Source of the DNA: Hydrangea macrophylla
Taxonomy: Eukaryota > Streptophyta > Magnoliopsida > Cornales > Hydrangeaceae
DNA: 64,000 bases
Reading direction: 5' to 3'
NCBI GenBank assembly: GCA_033977485.1
Contig: CM066991.1
Coordinates: forward strand, 53,980,850-54,044,849
Numbering within the stretch: the first letter of the stretch is position 1; each line of letters begins with the position of its first letter. Of this stretch, positions 47,500-59,218 are shown one piece after another. A program made the position numbers and the translations under genes. Under the pieces are notes generated by a model. The model had not been told where the DNA came from and did no database searches. It was given only the letters and a program-made list of their open reading frames with translations.

Positions 47500-47770
47500 T
47501 GCTCTTGTTCACCGCTATACTGCTTTTAAGAACTCTTGCGAGCATAATACATCGTTCTCATATAAGGACTGGTCTATGGACGTACCAATACTCTTGTTCA
47601 CCGCTTTTAAGAACTCTTACTGTTCACCGCTTTTAGGAACGCTTGCGAGTATCGTACCTACATAGCTCTAGTAAATACAAACCATGGACGTGCCATAACT
47701 ACTTTTGTTCACCGCTTTTAAGAACTCTTACTGTTCACCGCTTTTAAGAACGCTTGCGAGTACTGTGCAC
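47500..47770. repeat. Short tandem repeats inside the solo LTR
   Basis: Phrases gttcaccgcttttaagaact and gaacgcttgcgagta recur at least four times between 47511 and 47765, in units of roughly 100 bp with internal halves. Confidence 0.7.
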
Positions 47771-48125
47771 CCATAATTCTCATGATCCTGGTCAAATATT
47801 TCTTCTGACTCACTTATCAAATTCAACCTGAGCGAATCATCAGCTTGACTCGTACAACCTCGAATCATACTAATATCGCACTAACTAAATTCCCAGTTAT
47901 CCAATGTTACTCGGTATTATTATCTCCAACCTTATCTCTTTATCGCGTCGCATAATTACTAACGTCCCAAACCCGACTACGGTACTCACCATATTATCTC
48001 AATCTCATTATCGTATTCTATTACCTCCATAAGCCATAATATCGCATAATAGGAACATGAAACAATGATTAAACATCTACACATATGAATTATAAACTAG
48101 AAAACACATCCATGTTCTGCTAGGT

Positions 48126-48275
48126 TTGATCGATTGAAGTCATCTCAATCACTTGAGGAAAGTGACGTTCGATCGATTGAAGTATTCTCGATCGATCAAA
48201 GTGAAGGTGGTATCGATTGATTGAAGGATTCTCGATCGATTGAACTCAGTTCGATTAGTCGAACTTCGTCTTCTC
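48126..48275. repeat. Palindrome cluster TTCGATCGATCGAA-type, solo LTR, first
   Basis: Six or more degenerate copies (for example TTCGATCGATTGAA, CTCGATCGATCAAA) are spaced roughly 20-35 bp apart. Each copy is itself nearly palindromic. Confidence 0.8.
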
Positions 48276-48501
48276 CAGATTCTGGCAGTGAATGTCCAGA
48301 ATTTTGTAGGGAGTGTTTGGGTTATTATTAATACGTCCATAATTTATAAAACATCATAACTAAGCTACCGAGTGAGTTTGGAACTCACCAAAAGCTGCCA
48401 AGGGCGCGTTTGGCAAGTTCGAGCGTCGAAGCTTTAATGGCGGCCTTTCTCTCCTCCTTTGTCTTGATTTCTCTTCTGTCTCTCTCTCTGCCTTCTCTTT
48501 C

Positions 48502-48560
48502 TCTTCTTCTTCTTCTTCTTCTTCTTCTTCTTCTTCTTCTTCTTCTTCTTCTTCTTCTTC
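48502..48560. repeat. (CTT)n microsatellite
   Basis: About 18 consecutive CTT units continue into imperfect CTT/CTC repeats on both sides. The poly-Leu and poly-Glu/Lys frames here are artefacts of it. Confidence 0.95.
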
Positions 48561-48797
48561 ATCTTCTTCTTCTCTTGCTTCTGCTTCTCTCTCTCTCCTA
48601 ACTGTGAGTATATATATAGGTGTGTGTATATATATAGATGTATGTGCATATATATATACTAACACACAAGCATACACACACTCTCTCAAACTCTCCAGTG
48701 TTCTGAACTTCACACACACATGAATAAGTTGTATATATAGAGGGGAGGGATGGGTAGGTGGCATTGTTTACGGGAAACCTGGGAATTCTGATGATTA

Positions 48798-49005
48798 CAC
48801 GCTCGATCGATCGAAGGTATCGATCGAAGGTAGTTCGATCGCTCGAACTCAGATTGGCCAGTTTGATCGATTGAAAAGGGTTTTGATCAATCAAAGTAGG
48901 GACCACGTATTAAATTCAGGTCAGTAGGGTTTCGATCGATTGAACAATGTTCGATCGCTTGAACTTTGGACATTCTCGATCGCTCAAAAGAGCCTCGATT
49001 GATCG
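48798..49005. repeat. Palindrome cluster TTCGATCGATCGAA-type, solo LTR, second
   Basis: About ten copies, including CTCGATCGATCGAA, TTCGATCGCTCGAA, TTTGATCGATTGAA and CTCGATCGCTCAAA. It has the same motif as 48126-48275. Confidence 0.85.
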
Positions 49006-49454
49006 AAGGTAAAATTTTAAGAAGGATCAAGGGAAGTATATAAAATCTCTGTGCATAAATACTTATTGAAAATACTGGGTATTACACAAGGAATATTTTA
49101 TGACATCTCTAACTCTCCATGGCACTTCTATGTAGTTCCAAGAAACTTGAAAGGCATTTTAGTTGGGTGGAATAAAGGAACATTCTAGAGCATCTTCAAA
49201 GCACATGGGAGATTAATGTCCAAGAAAGGGCTCTTTGGGTATTTGCTTGGATTAGGAATATGCTTAGGAATCTCTAACTCTCCAAATCACATGGGACACT
49301 TTCTTTTATTATTTTCCTTTTATTATATATATATGTATGTATAGACACATTTTTCATTTTAAATCTAAATTAATCATGAGTCACCAAATAAAATATTATT
49401 CTTTTTTCTTTTTGAATCTTAAAATATGGGAAACAATGTTATTTTTAGAAAATA

Positions 49455-49456
<2 letters not shown>

Positions 49457-49513
<57 letters not shown>
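49457..49513. repeat. (ATT)n microsatellite
   Basis: Nineteen or so perfect ATT units in AT-rich non-coding DNA. Confidence 0.95.
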
Positions 49514-50094
49514 TAATCTATTCCCTTTTTTTAGAAAGTAACCCATGATCCAGTGAGCTCGAGACAAATGGTCAGTGATTGGCCATATCTAAGGGTATTA
49601 GGAGCAAGGTTTGGGAACTTGAAGCTTTTCAAAAGTTGAAACGATGAACTTGAAGAACATCATCGGTACATTTTTCATCATTGATTTCTAGAGGTAAATT
49701 CCCCTAAGTGTAATCGTTCGGTCAAAATTGGGGTGTCTACAGTTTGCCCCTCTTCGGCAGAGCTTGTGATGCAACGCGTGTCACAAGCGAATGTCGAAGC
49801 CTGTGTGAAGACAAGCCTTTGACCGAGCTATTGAACTTAGGTGAAAACAAAATGTGTTGCAAAAACATTCCTGGAGACAGATGATACTGGTCGTGCTCGA
49901 CGGTGAGCTACCTACGTATCCAAAGGGAATTAGACTAGGATGTAGTTGGAATAAGGGACAAATACATATAATCACAAATAAGCATACGAATGAATGCACC
50001 TATCCTATCGTGATGCACGTGCTAATGCAATCTGATGCTCTAAATTTTCCTGCTATGCGATGATTCAAAATTATATTGTTTTGAACAATATGGA
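49514..50094. other. Non-coding retrotransposon-derived spacer
   Basis: It contains GGGGTGTCTACAGTTTGCCC near 49729 and a segment on CGACGGTGAGCTACCTACGT near 49900. I associate these phrases with a widespread plant LTR-element repeat, as for 44321-46831. No gene. Confidence 0.4.
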
Positions 50095-50850
50095 TGTGCT
50101 TCACGCCTTATACGCCGGTGTCTTCTAAGAATCAATTGATCAACTGAGATGCGCTTCGCGCCTTATACCCCGGTGTCTTATCAGAAATTGAGTTGATTGA
50201 AAAAAAAATAGAGATGCGCGTCATGCCTTATACCCCGGTGTCTTCCAAGAATCATCTAATCGACTGAGATGCGCTTCACGCCTTATACCCCTTGTGGTTT
50301 GTTCTCATGGACTGCGCTTCGCGCCTTATGCCTCGGTGTCTTCCAAGAATCATCTGATCGATTGGGATGCGCTTTGGGCCTTATACCTCGGTGGTTTATT
50401 CCCACAAAATACAATTGACTGGACTACGCTTCGCGCCTTATGCCTCGGTGTCTTTCAAGAATCATCTGATTGATTGAGATGTGCTTCGCGCCTTACACCT
50501 CGGTGGTTTGTTCTCACAAAATGCAATTGACTGGACTGCGCTTCGCGCCTTATGCCCCAGTGTCTTCCAAGAATCATATGATCAACCGAGATGCACTTCG
50601 TGCCTTACACCTCGGTGGTTTGTTCTTACAAAATACAATTGACTGGACTGCGCTTTGTGCCTTATGCCCCAGTGTCTTCCAAGAATTATCTGATCGACTG
50701 AGATGCGCTTCGCGCCTTACACCCCGGTGGTTTGGTCTCACAAAATATAATTGACTAGACTACGCTTTGCGCTTTATGCCCTGGTGTCTTCCAAGAATCA
50801 TTTGATCGAATGAGATGCGCTTGCGCCTTATACCCCAAAATTGATTGAAC
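50095..50850. repeat. Minisatellite with CGCTTCGCGCCTTA units
   Basis: About 12 units of roughly 55-65 bp, each with gcgcttcgcgccttaTRCCcc followed by a variable half. Two unit types alternate (one with gtgtcttccaagaatca, one with gtggtttgttctcacaaaa), giving a higher-order dimer near 120 bp. The open frame across it is an artefact. Confidence 0.9.
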
Positions 50851-50867
50851 TGAGATATGCTTGGTGA

Positions 50868-51764
50868 CTTATTCTATTAGTCAAGACGTTTGTTCTGAGG
50901 TGACTTATTCCAATAGTCTAGATGTTTGCTTTGAAGTGACTTATTCCAATAGTCAAAATTCATTTGCACTAACTTATTCCAACAGTAAAAATTCATATGC
51001 AGTGACTTATTCCAACAGTCAACACTCATTTGGACTGACTTATTCCAACAGTCAAGATTCATTGACAGTGACTTATTCCAACAGTCAAAATTCATTTGTA
51101 TTGAAAAAATTCTTTGACTTATTCCAATAGTCAAAATTCATCTGCATTGATTTATTCCAATAGTCAAAATTCATCTGCATTGACTTATTCAAACAGTCAA
51201 GATTCATTGACTCATTCCAATAGTCAAGATTCATCTGCATTGACTTATTCCAGCAGTCAAAATTCATTTGCGTTGACTTATTCCAACAGTCGAGATTCAT
51301 TAACTTATTTGAGCAGTCAAGATTCATCTGCATTGACTTATTCTAATAGTCAAGATTCATTGACTTATTCCAACAGCCAAGACGGTGTATGGACAATGAC
51401 TTATTCCAACAACCAAGATCTTTTCACAATGACTTATTCCAACAGCCAAGGCGGTATCTAGATAATGAATTATTCCAACCTAGATCTTCTCGTAATGACT
51501 TATTCCAATAGCCAAGACTGTGTCTAGATAATGACTTATTCCAACAGCCAATATCTCCTGCATTGACTTATTCCAACAGACAAAATTCATATGCATTGAC
51601 TTATTCCAACAGTCAAGATTCATCTGCATTTACTTATTCCAACAGTCAAAATACACTGACTTATTCCAACAGTCAAGATTCTTCGTAATGACTTATTCCA
51701 ATAGTCAAAAATGGTATCTTGTTATAGAAAATGACTTATTCCAACAGTCAAATGTCTTCGCAAT
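50868..51764. repeat. Minisatellite with TGACTTATTCCAACAGTCAA units
   Basis: About 27 degenerate units of 27-36 bp built on gacttattccaacagtcaag followed by attcatctgcatt. Some units are truncated (about 21 bp) and the last few diverge. Frames on both strands are periodic Asn/Ser-rich artefacts. Confidence 0.92.
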
Positions 51765-54700
51765 CATCTGATGCTTAGTCTCAGAAAGGCTTCAACTATC
51801 TAGACAATTATCGGGTCAATTAATTGACTGACGCTTGGCTCAGCGATTATCAAACTATACTCTGCTATTTCAACTGAATGTCATTCGACTTAGTGAGGCT
51901 CAAACTATTTTCTCAAACAACTCTGTTGATTTCATACTTGGCTGAGCTCATGTTACAACTTTGATTAATGCAGTAATAGTGTTCAAAACTTCTGCTTGCA
52001 TTGCTCTTGGGATGCTCATGGAGACTTTTTAAATCTTTATTCATCATCTTAAACCCACGCATTTGAGAATATTATTGACTTATAAAAGGAGGACATACTT
52101 AACAAAAACAGTTACTCAAGATGACTAACTCAAACTCTACATTCATTATGAATAAATGTGCTTTCATCGTGAATAATGTATCATCTCACCTTTCATTTAC
52201 TCATAATCTTATCATGTTAGTACTCCATTGATAAATCCAAACTTTGATAATTTCTTCCCTTTTGATTTAGTTTATTCTTTGCCTTTCTAGAGTGTGCTTT
52301 AGTGCTTTAGCTTAGAGAATAAAAGACACTCCATTTCAAAACCTTTCAAAACAAACTCAGTGACTTGAGGACTTGCCCATGGCATAGAGGGCTTTTGGCA
52401 AACAAATTTTGCCCCTAGTTTGACAGAGACTTGGGGGCTTGATTCAAAGGTAAAATAAGGATTTCGGCAAACGAAGTTTGCCCCTAGTTTTGAGAACAGA
52501 TAGGCTTATGCCAAGGGGTTTTGAGAGGATGATAGCACAGGGATGTTTGAAGCATAATTTTTCCTACCTTGGAGGCAATTTGTATGAATAGGGTGGGATG
52601 AGGTGGGTCAACCCATCATTTAAAGGGAACATTGGTTTGGGCAAACAAAGTTTGCCCCTAGTCTGGAATAAGGAAACTAAAGGCGCGAAAGATGTTTGCC
52701 TATGCGGACCGAGAACCTTGGAAGGTTCGCCTACTTATCCCCGAGCGGGAATCAGGCCCAAAGTAGTTCAACTGAGGCTTGACAGAGAAATATCATGTGG
52801 CGTAACGATGTTTATGACCGACCCGCATAGGCTGCCTACTTATCCCAAAGTGGGAATCAGGTCAAAACGTAATTCATCGACTCTAGAGGTCTTGAAAGAG
52901 TAAGGCTTCAAGTATTTGTGGGCTTTTCGAGCTATGTTTCCGTATGGGTCCAATGAGTGATCTTTCTTGGGCAGATTTTCTAAAATAGATTCCTTGTGGT
53001 AGCTTTTGAACAGGATGATGAGAACATGAACTACTTCTCCCTTTTATGCATTTTTTCTTCTTCTTTTCCTCTTTTCTTTTCTTTTTTTTTGTGTGTGTGG
53101 CATTTGATTCTTTTCACCTTTTCACTAGCCAGTCAATCTTTACAATTCTCATAATACATCGTATTTTAATTATACTCTATCATACTCACAAAGCAATATC
53201 AGCCTTCCAAATCACTATTTATTTTTCTCAAAGATATCTTTGCATGGTTTTAGGTTCACTTAGCCATTGAGACTCTCACAAAATTTTGACTAATTGATAC
53301 TTTCAAATCTCTCTTTTCATTTCTAATTTCTTTTCTTTGTTTAGAGCAACACAAAGCCTTGGGATAATTCATGTACCAATGATGTACTTTGAAGTGCTCA
53401 AGAATTATCAATTTTAATTATTCTTTGCTTTTTCTTTACTCTTTCCTTTCTTTTCTTTACCTTACTATCTCTTATTCTCTTCATGATTTTGACTGGCTAG
53501 GGTTTGGATTTTGAAAACAACACGCATCTTATTTTTGCTCTAACTTTGCCTAGGCGCCCTTTCGGGTTTTCATCCTAACGATCTCTTTCCTTTTCTTCTT
53601 TTCTTCTTTTCTTCTTTTTTTCCCTTTTTTTTGTGCTCTAACTTTTGCCTAAGCGCCCTTTCAGGTTTTCATCCTAGAGAGCTCCTTTTTTTTCCTTTTT
53701 TTTTATTCTTCATTTTTTTTGAAGTAGAAGTTCATTTATCTGGCTACCATCAAGGACCAAATTTATGGCTTTAGACTGGTTGAGCTCATCTTTTAGGCTT
53801 GATATTTGAAAAAAAGGGGATGGTGAGCAAGATTCAAGAAGTTCCAAGTTCATCTTTCAAGATTGAGTAAGAGCATCTTTAAATTCTTAAAGTAAAGCTA
53901 ATCAATTCTCTACTCCTCTTTGGATTTGGCACAAAATTTGCTTTGATCACTTGGGGATCCTTTTCAATGCAACGATTTGTTAATAAAGTATTTTCCATGA
54001 TTGTTTGAAAAGTGATATTTTTTCTTCTTTCTTCTTTCTTCTTTTCTTTTTTTTATCCATACATTCACGAATGGGCACATTGAATCAAGCAAAATGAGAT
54101 TTTATTCAACTAGCAGCGGATTACACCACCTAACTTGATTGACTCAATAAAGACTTGACAATAAACTCGATGGAAGACTAACAAAACACAACTTGACATT
54201 GACACTTGACTCTAACTTAACTCAACTAGATCATGGACTAGACTTGACTTGGTCTCAATTAGAGTATCACAGATGATTTTCAATTTATCGGGCTCCTAAG
54301 AGCATCCACATTTGATTCAGCAGAGGTAGTTCAAAACAAATCACCTCACTAGCAGCATGTGTGCATAAGCATCTTTCTTTCTATTATCTGTTCCTTTCTG
54401 ACTAATCTCGTGCTAGAATCTCTGTACGAAATAGTGCTTGACTCGGGTGCTATCTCGCTTACAATCACATTTATCTTCAATCAATTTTGACTGATTTTCT
54501 CAAAAGAATCTTATATTTTTATTGATTAATTGTTTATGCCAAGTGAAATGCTCATGACTGGTTCATATGTCACATGGATGCAATGCATGTGTGTGTGTAT
54601 GTGTGTGTGTGTGTGCCTACTCTATATGCCAATGAAAAGAAAATCCTAACACATAAACACATAAGCACATAAAGTCCTCACCCATGTTAATTGTGCCAAC

Positions 54701-55386
54701 TTCTCCTTTCATTGTGATCCTTGCTACCTTTTCCAAGGTTGGATATTTCTTTAGGGAAGTATATCTTGGACGAAAAAATCTTTTGAAAACAATTTTTGAG
54801 AATTCTTTTGAGAACGAGGATGTTTAACATTCCTCAACAAAAGATGATTGGATTGAAATTTTGCTTTGAAATTCATTTGAAAAGCATTTCTCCCAAACAC
54901 AATTCCCAAGATTTTTGGATTTTTTCCTTTGAAGATGATCATGTGGAAATATATTTTAACAAAGATTAGTTTGGAGCTTTAATCAATAAGTGAACTCCAA
55001 AGATTTTTGAAAGAGCAATTGAAAACTTTGGAATAAAGATGGCAAAAATTCGTTGCTTTCAAAGATAGATTTAAAATTCTTTGGGTAGAAGGATCACATG
55101 ATCAGATTATTACCGTACTTTACATGAATTCAGATACATAAAAGGTCAATGATGCTTTGCTAAACATGGTATAAGAGATGTAATCTTATAATCAAAATCT
55201 GGCACATTCCTAAATGTCGTGAGACATGAGAAGGAATTGTTAAAAGGTGATTAAAAGGTTATACATCCTACATTAAGTAAGCATCGTCATCATATCAAAT
55301 AATCCCTTGCAGGCATACAAGACTTCCTAGCACATACTCCTATCAAGAATTGATTCCCTAGTTTTGAAAGGTTCTATGGAAGCTAT
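51765..55386. other. Non-coding retrotransposon-derived DNA
   Basis: No gene. The phrase caaacaaagtttgcccctag occurs three times (about 52400-52660) and a pair of segments on cctacttatccc...gggaatcagg at about 52730 and 52835. A tandem duplication around gcgccctttcgggttttcat lies at about 53555 and 53655, within T-rich DNA, and a (TG)n run at about 54588-54616. The composition resembles the long spacers or LTRs of Tat/Ogre-like Gypsy elements (weak inference). Confidence 0.4.
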
Positions 55387-56046
55387 TGACACGAGAATTT
55401 TTCTGTGTGCGCTTGTGTGCTATACTCAAGTGTAGGTAATCGTGCAAGTAGTAGTCTGGTTAAGTCCAGGTCAATTCCACAGGGAAGGTGTTAAACTAAT
55501 TATTTAGATTAATCTCAAAAAGGAAAATAAAAATCAATATTTTAAAGGAATGCAGAACACAAAGTTCCACGATTTAACAACTACTAAAAGTAAAGCAATT
55601 AAACTAGATCAACTAATTACTAACTAATTAATTAAAGCAATGATTTAAAATATGTTTTTCTTAATTAAAAAGGAATGTTGGGATTACACAAATCCACCGT
55701 GACCTAGCCATCTACCATGCAATTACGTTGAAGCTCAATGGAGCACACTCTCTACAGTATTCTGTATTTCTCTTAGGATAAAGAATCCATAGTCCTTTCA
55801 TGACCGGGACTATAATATCACAATGGAGTTTGACATACACAAAAGCGGTTTAAAACAATAGTTTAGACTCTCACCTACAATGGTATTAGCATTGAGGGTG
55901 GTTTGCAAAATATATTGAAGAAAAATGCTTCAAGGCTTAAAGTTCACAGACTGTTTTGACAAACTGAGCGTTTTGGGACAATTTGATAACAAATCAGTAA
56001 AACAGAAAGTCTAGAAATACTGCATAGAATATCCTCAAGAAAAAGG

Positions 56047-56150
56047 GAGTTCAATCGATCGACGCGCTTTCGATCGATCGAACATCTTCTTCTCTCGATC
56101 GATTGAACTGTATTCGATCGCTCGACAATGTCTCTGGTCCGATTGATCGA
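56047..56150. repeat. Palindrome cluster, Athila-like LTR, first
   Basis: Five copies such as TTCAATCGATCGAC, TTCGATCGATCGAA, CTCGATCGATTGAA and TTCGATCGCTCGAC in 100 bp. Confidence 0.85.
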
Positions 56151-56635
56151 ACACAAAAATTAATCTGTTGCATGGCAGAGGCCTGAGATCACGGTTTCAT
56201 CATGATCTCCCAACCTGGGGACTACTCAAACATGGTCTGGAGTGTCACAGTGTTGTTTTTAACGTAGAAGTCCATTAAAGTTTTGTTTGGTTGTGTTTTA
56301 ATCATGCAAACTATAAAAACAAGTTGTATAACTATGTCTAATATGCAAGATTATGTATTTCACAGATTATACTACTATAAACTAAGTGCAGAAAATGAAT
56401 AAAGTAACCTGGAACTGAAAACTTGTATTAAACTAGAAAAAATCAATCCCAAAGCAATATCCAACCTTCAAAACCTACAAAAACATGAAACCTCTCTATA
56501 TCTCTCTCTAAAAACTGATAAAAGTAATGGGGGGCATCCTCTGGACGTACATAATACAAATATATATACTTAAAACCTAATGCTAGGGTTAAAAACCCGC
56601 TTCTGCTGCGTGCGCGCATATTCTGATAAAAGCCA

Positions 56636-56745
56636 TGTTCGATCGATCGAACACGTCTCGATCGATTGAACTTCTGGGTCTTCGATCGCTTGAGCTTCTC
56701 TCGATCGATCGAACATTCGATCGATCGAATGGTCTTCAATCGATC
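56636..56745. repeat. Palindrome cluster, Athila-like LTR, second
   Basis: Six copies including TTCGATCGATCGAA, CTCGATCGATTGAA, TTCGATCGCTTGAG and TTCAATCGATCGAG in 110 bp. Confidence 0.85.
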
Positions 56746-57000
56746 GAGCTCTGTATTTCAGCTTTTAATTGTCTTCCTTATAATCCATCGCTTCCTTTTA
56801 TCGTTATCTTTCAATTCTTCACACAGCAACTGTAATCTGCACAAAATACAGCTAAAACATACAACTTATCATAATTTAATCAAATTGTGTATAAACTAGC
56901 ATTATAATTCAAATTGCAGATAAATGAAGGAATTGTAAACTAAATCAATACATTTTCTTCTTTTAACGCAGTTGTATTTTACAAATACCCCCGCTTGTCA

Positions 57001-59218
57001 CAACCCCCAACTAGCGATTTGCTAGTCCCTAGCAATAGAGCGAAAATAAAAACAAGCTACACTACAATTGTAACAGAAAAAACTAAAATAACTAAATCCA
57101 GATTAGCTAAACTAAAATAACAAGAAAGAAAACTATCTAACTCACTTTCGCAGGAATCGCGGTTGCATTTAGCAAATGCAACAAGCCGTTAAACCCCTAG
57201 GTTCCCCCTAGTGGACGAGTATTGTCTCGTGAGGGTTTGCAGTGAATATATCCACAAAATTCTCCGATTTTAAAGCTAAAAAAGATATAGAATAACTTTT
57301 ACGATTCCCTTTTATTCATCTATTAATTTAGCTCTACAAAACACATCATCCTCATTCTAACCATGAAAGAAATACACATGCTCCTCATGTCACCAAGATA
57401 AAAATAACATATGCATTACATCCATGTATCCGTGTGTGTTTGAAATTAACAGCTATATGTCAACTTTATTTAGAGTTGTCTAGACAATCACACTCTCAGA
57501 ACTGGTAGTTTCAACTCAATCCTCACATAGTTATTACACTCAAAAATGAACATCCCACAGAAACTTGGCTAATAATGATCGCACATGGTATGAAAGCTTT
57601 CATAGGAGTGATTTTTCGGATACTAATGCTTTCATACTTGACTCTATACAAGACGAACATTTAGAGTGTATAGTCTCACGAAAGGAATACTACTTACTAG
57701 AGGAGCGAAATACCGTGGATAACTCAAATTACACTTTCATGTTTAAACTAATTTGTTGTGAATCATTAAGGCTTTGACTTTTCGGTTTTTATTTAGTAGG
57801 GTAGAAATTAGAGGGGTAAGAAGTTGCACTTTCTCAGCATGTGGCTGTGTTCAGTAATTTCTTCACTCTATTCCAACCATCCTCTCCATACATATAAGTA
57901 TATATATATCATCATTCATATATATTTTTTTAACCTCTTCTCCTTTTTCCTTTTTTATTTTTTATTTTTTATTTTATATATATATATAGCCATTCTCACC
58001 ACTATTCCCTCCTCATACTTCAACAATTTAAACACATTGAGTGTGCAAAGGGGTATATGGAGGTCAAGGTATGAAAATAGGGATTTAGAATTTCATACTG
58101 GATTCGACATTATTTATTAGGCATGGGGTTAAGAACAACACATATTCACAGATGTCGATATAGGTAAATGGAGAAGGTAAGGAGCAAATACGATGGCTTA
58201 AATCCTTTTCCCAACTTCTTAATCTTTACATGTCAATGTTCATTGAGTTTAGTTGGTAAATCCTGAACGTTCTCCTCTACTAAGAAGCCAAAATGAGAGA
58301 ATTTGAGACTATTTAACAAATTTAATCGGTATATTCAAGAAAAACAATTTGAATTTTTAATGTGATAATTCCCTCAGAATTGAAGATTGGATTCAAAAGC
58401 TCGCTAAGGGTAACTAGTTTTCACTACTTCATTCTTTAAAGCACAAAAGTCGTATTAACTCTTATTTTAAGTTTTCTGCATAGCTATTAATACGTGCAAA
58501 TGATTTGGATACAAGAATGATCAACATATGCTTTCATCCTAGAGAAACTAGAAAAACGCGTGAACTTAATTCATAAAAGGATGAGAACAAAATGGTTGTG
58601 TCATTACTTGATAATAGCTAAATAAAGTGAATAATCAAAATTATTCTACCAATTTAATTCAAAAACTTACTTAATTGTTTGAAAATTTTGCAAAGTTGTT
58701 GAATGTGAATTTTTTTTTTAATAATTTACTTTAGTTGCTAGTGGAAATTGTATGACATATGCAATAGATAAAATGGTCCAGATTGCTACGAGCTAATGTG
58801 CACAGGTGATTATCTATCTACATCCCACCCCCAACTGAAAATTGCAATGTCCTCAGCAGGCGATTTTCAAAAGTAGATAGAGAGATATCACCTGTTATAT
58901 ATCATCATAAGAATGGCAACTGTAACAACCTGTACAGAGAGCATACAAACTCCAAACAGCAGAGATCAAAAGAATATGAAATATAGAACATGTGATCCAT
59001 GCTTAGAACGGAACTAATCACTGGAAATATAATAAAGTGAAAGAACAGAACAGTGATAAAATGCACCATGCAACTAAAATATAAAATATACAAAGCAACC
59101 AACAATACAAAATATCCCAACAGTATCCAAAAATATATCTAACAACAAACCAACACATCCAACTCCAACCACAAGAACCAAAATATAAAAACAAGCAACA
59201 ACACCCATCCCCCAGAAA
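57001..59218 (-). other. 3' spacer of the Athila-like element
   Basis: About 2.2 kb between the PF20167-like ORF and the LTR. It is AT-rich and shows no coding signature. A second purine-tract-like word (CAGTTGGGGGTGGGATG on the minus strand) lies at about 58821-58837, 1.8 kb upstream of the one beside the LTR. Confidence 0.6.

Larger units (their letters stand above)
46832..49086 (-). mobile_element. Solo LTR of a Gypsy-type element
   Basis: On the minus strand the block starts TGTAATACCCAGTA and ends GGGCCGTGACA. It is flanked by a perfect 5-bp duplication CAAGG (46827-46831 and 49087-49091). It is 2,255 bp long with no coding region, primer site or purine tract, so it is a solo LTR left by recombination between two LTRs. 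It holds a TATA-like CTATATATAC (minus, about 48731-48741), a long CTT/GAA microsatellite, repeats around ttcaccgcttttaagaac and two clusters of TTCGATCGATCGAA-like palindromes. Confidence 0.88.
55387..57000 (-). repeat. 3' LTR of the Athila-like element
   Basis: On the minus strand it starts TGACAAGCGGGGG directly behind a purine tract (AGTTGGGGGTTG, 57001-57012) and ends TCTCGTGTCA, so the ends form a short imperfect inverted repeat (TGACA/TGTCA). Length is 1,614 bp. A TATA-like stretch (GTATATATATTTG) lies at about 56560-56572. It contains palindrome clusters at 56047-56150 and 56636-56745. The boundary rests on these signals only. Confidence 0.6.

Noticed and set aside
48360..48764. Frames with long Glu, Lys or Leu runs
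   Set aside because: Artefacts of the (CTT)n microsatellite inside the solo LTR.
50861..51461. Long Asn/Ser-periodic frames on both strands, and a superficial resemblance to a CRISPR array
   Set aside because: The unit is a degenerate tandem minisatellite without unique equal-length spacers or cas genes, in a plant genome.
55387..58822. A 3.4-kb LTR reaching to the purine tract at 58823
   Set aside because: The 55387-57000 interval has matching TGACA/TGTCA ends and its own purine tract, so the shorter LTR is preferred; the longer one is kept only as an alternative.
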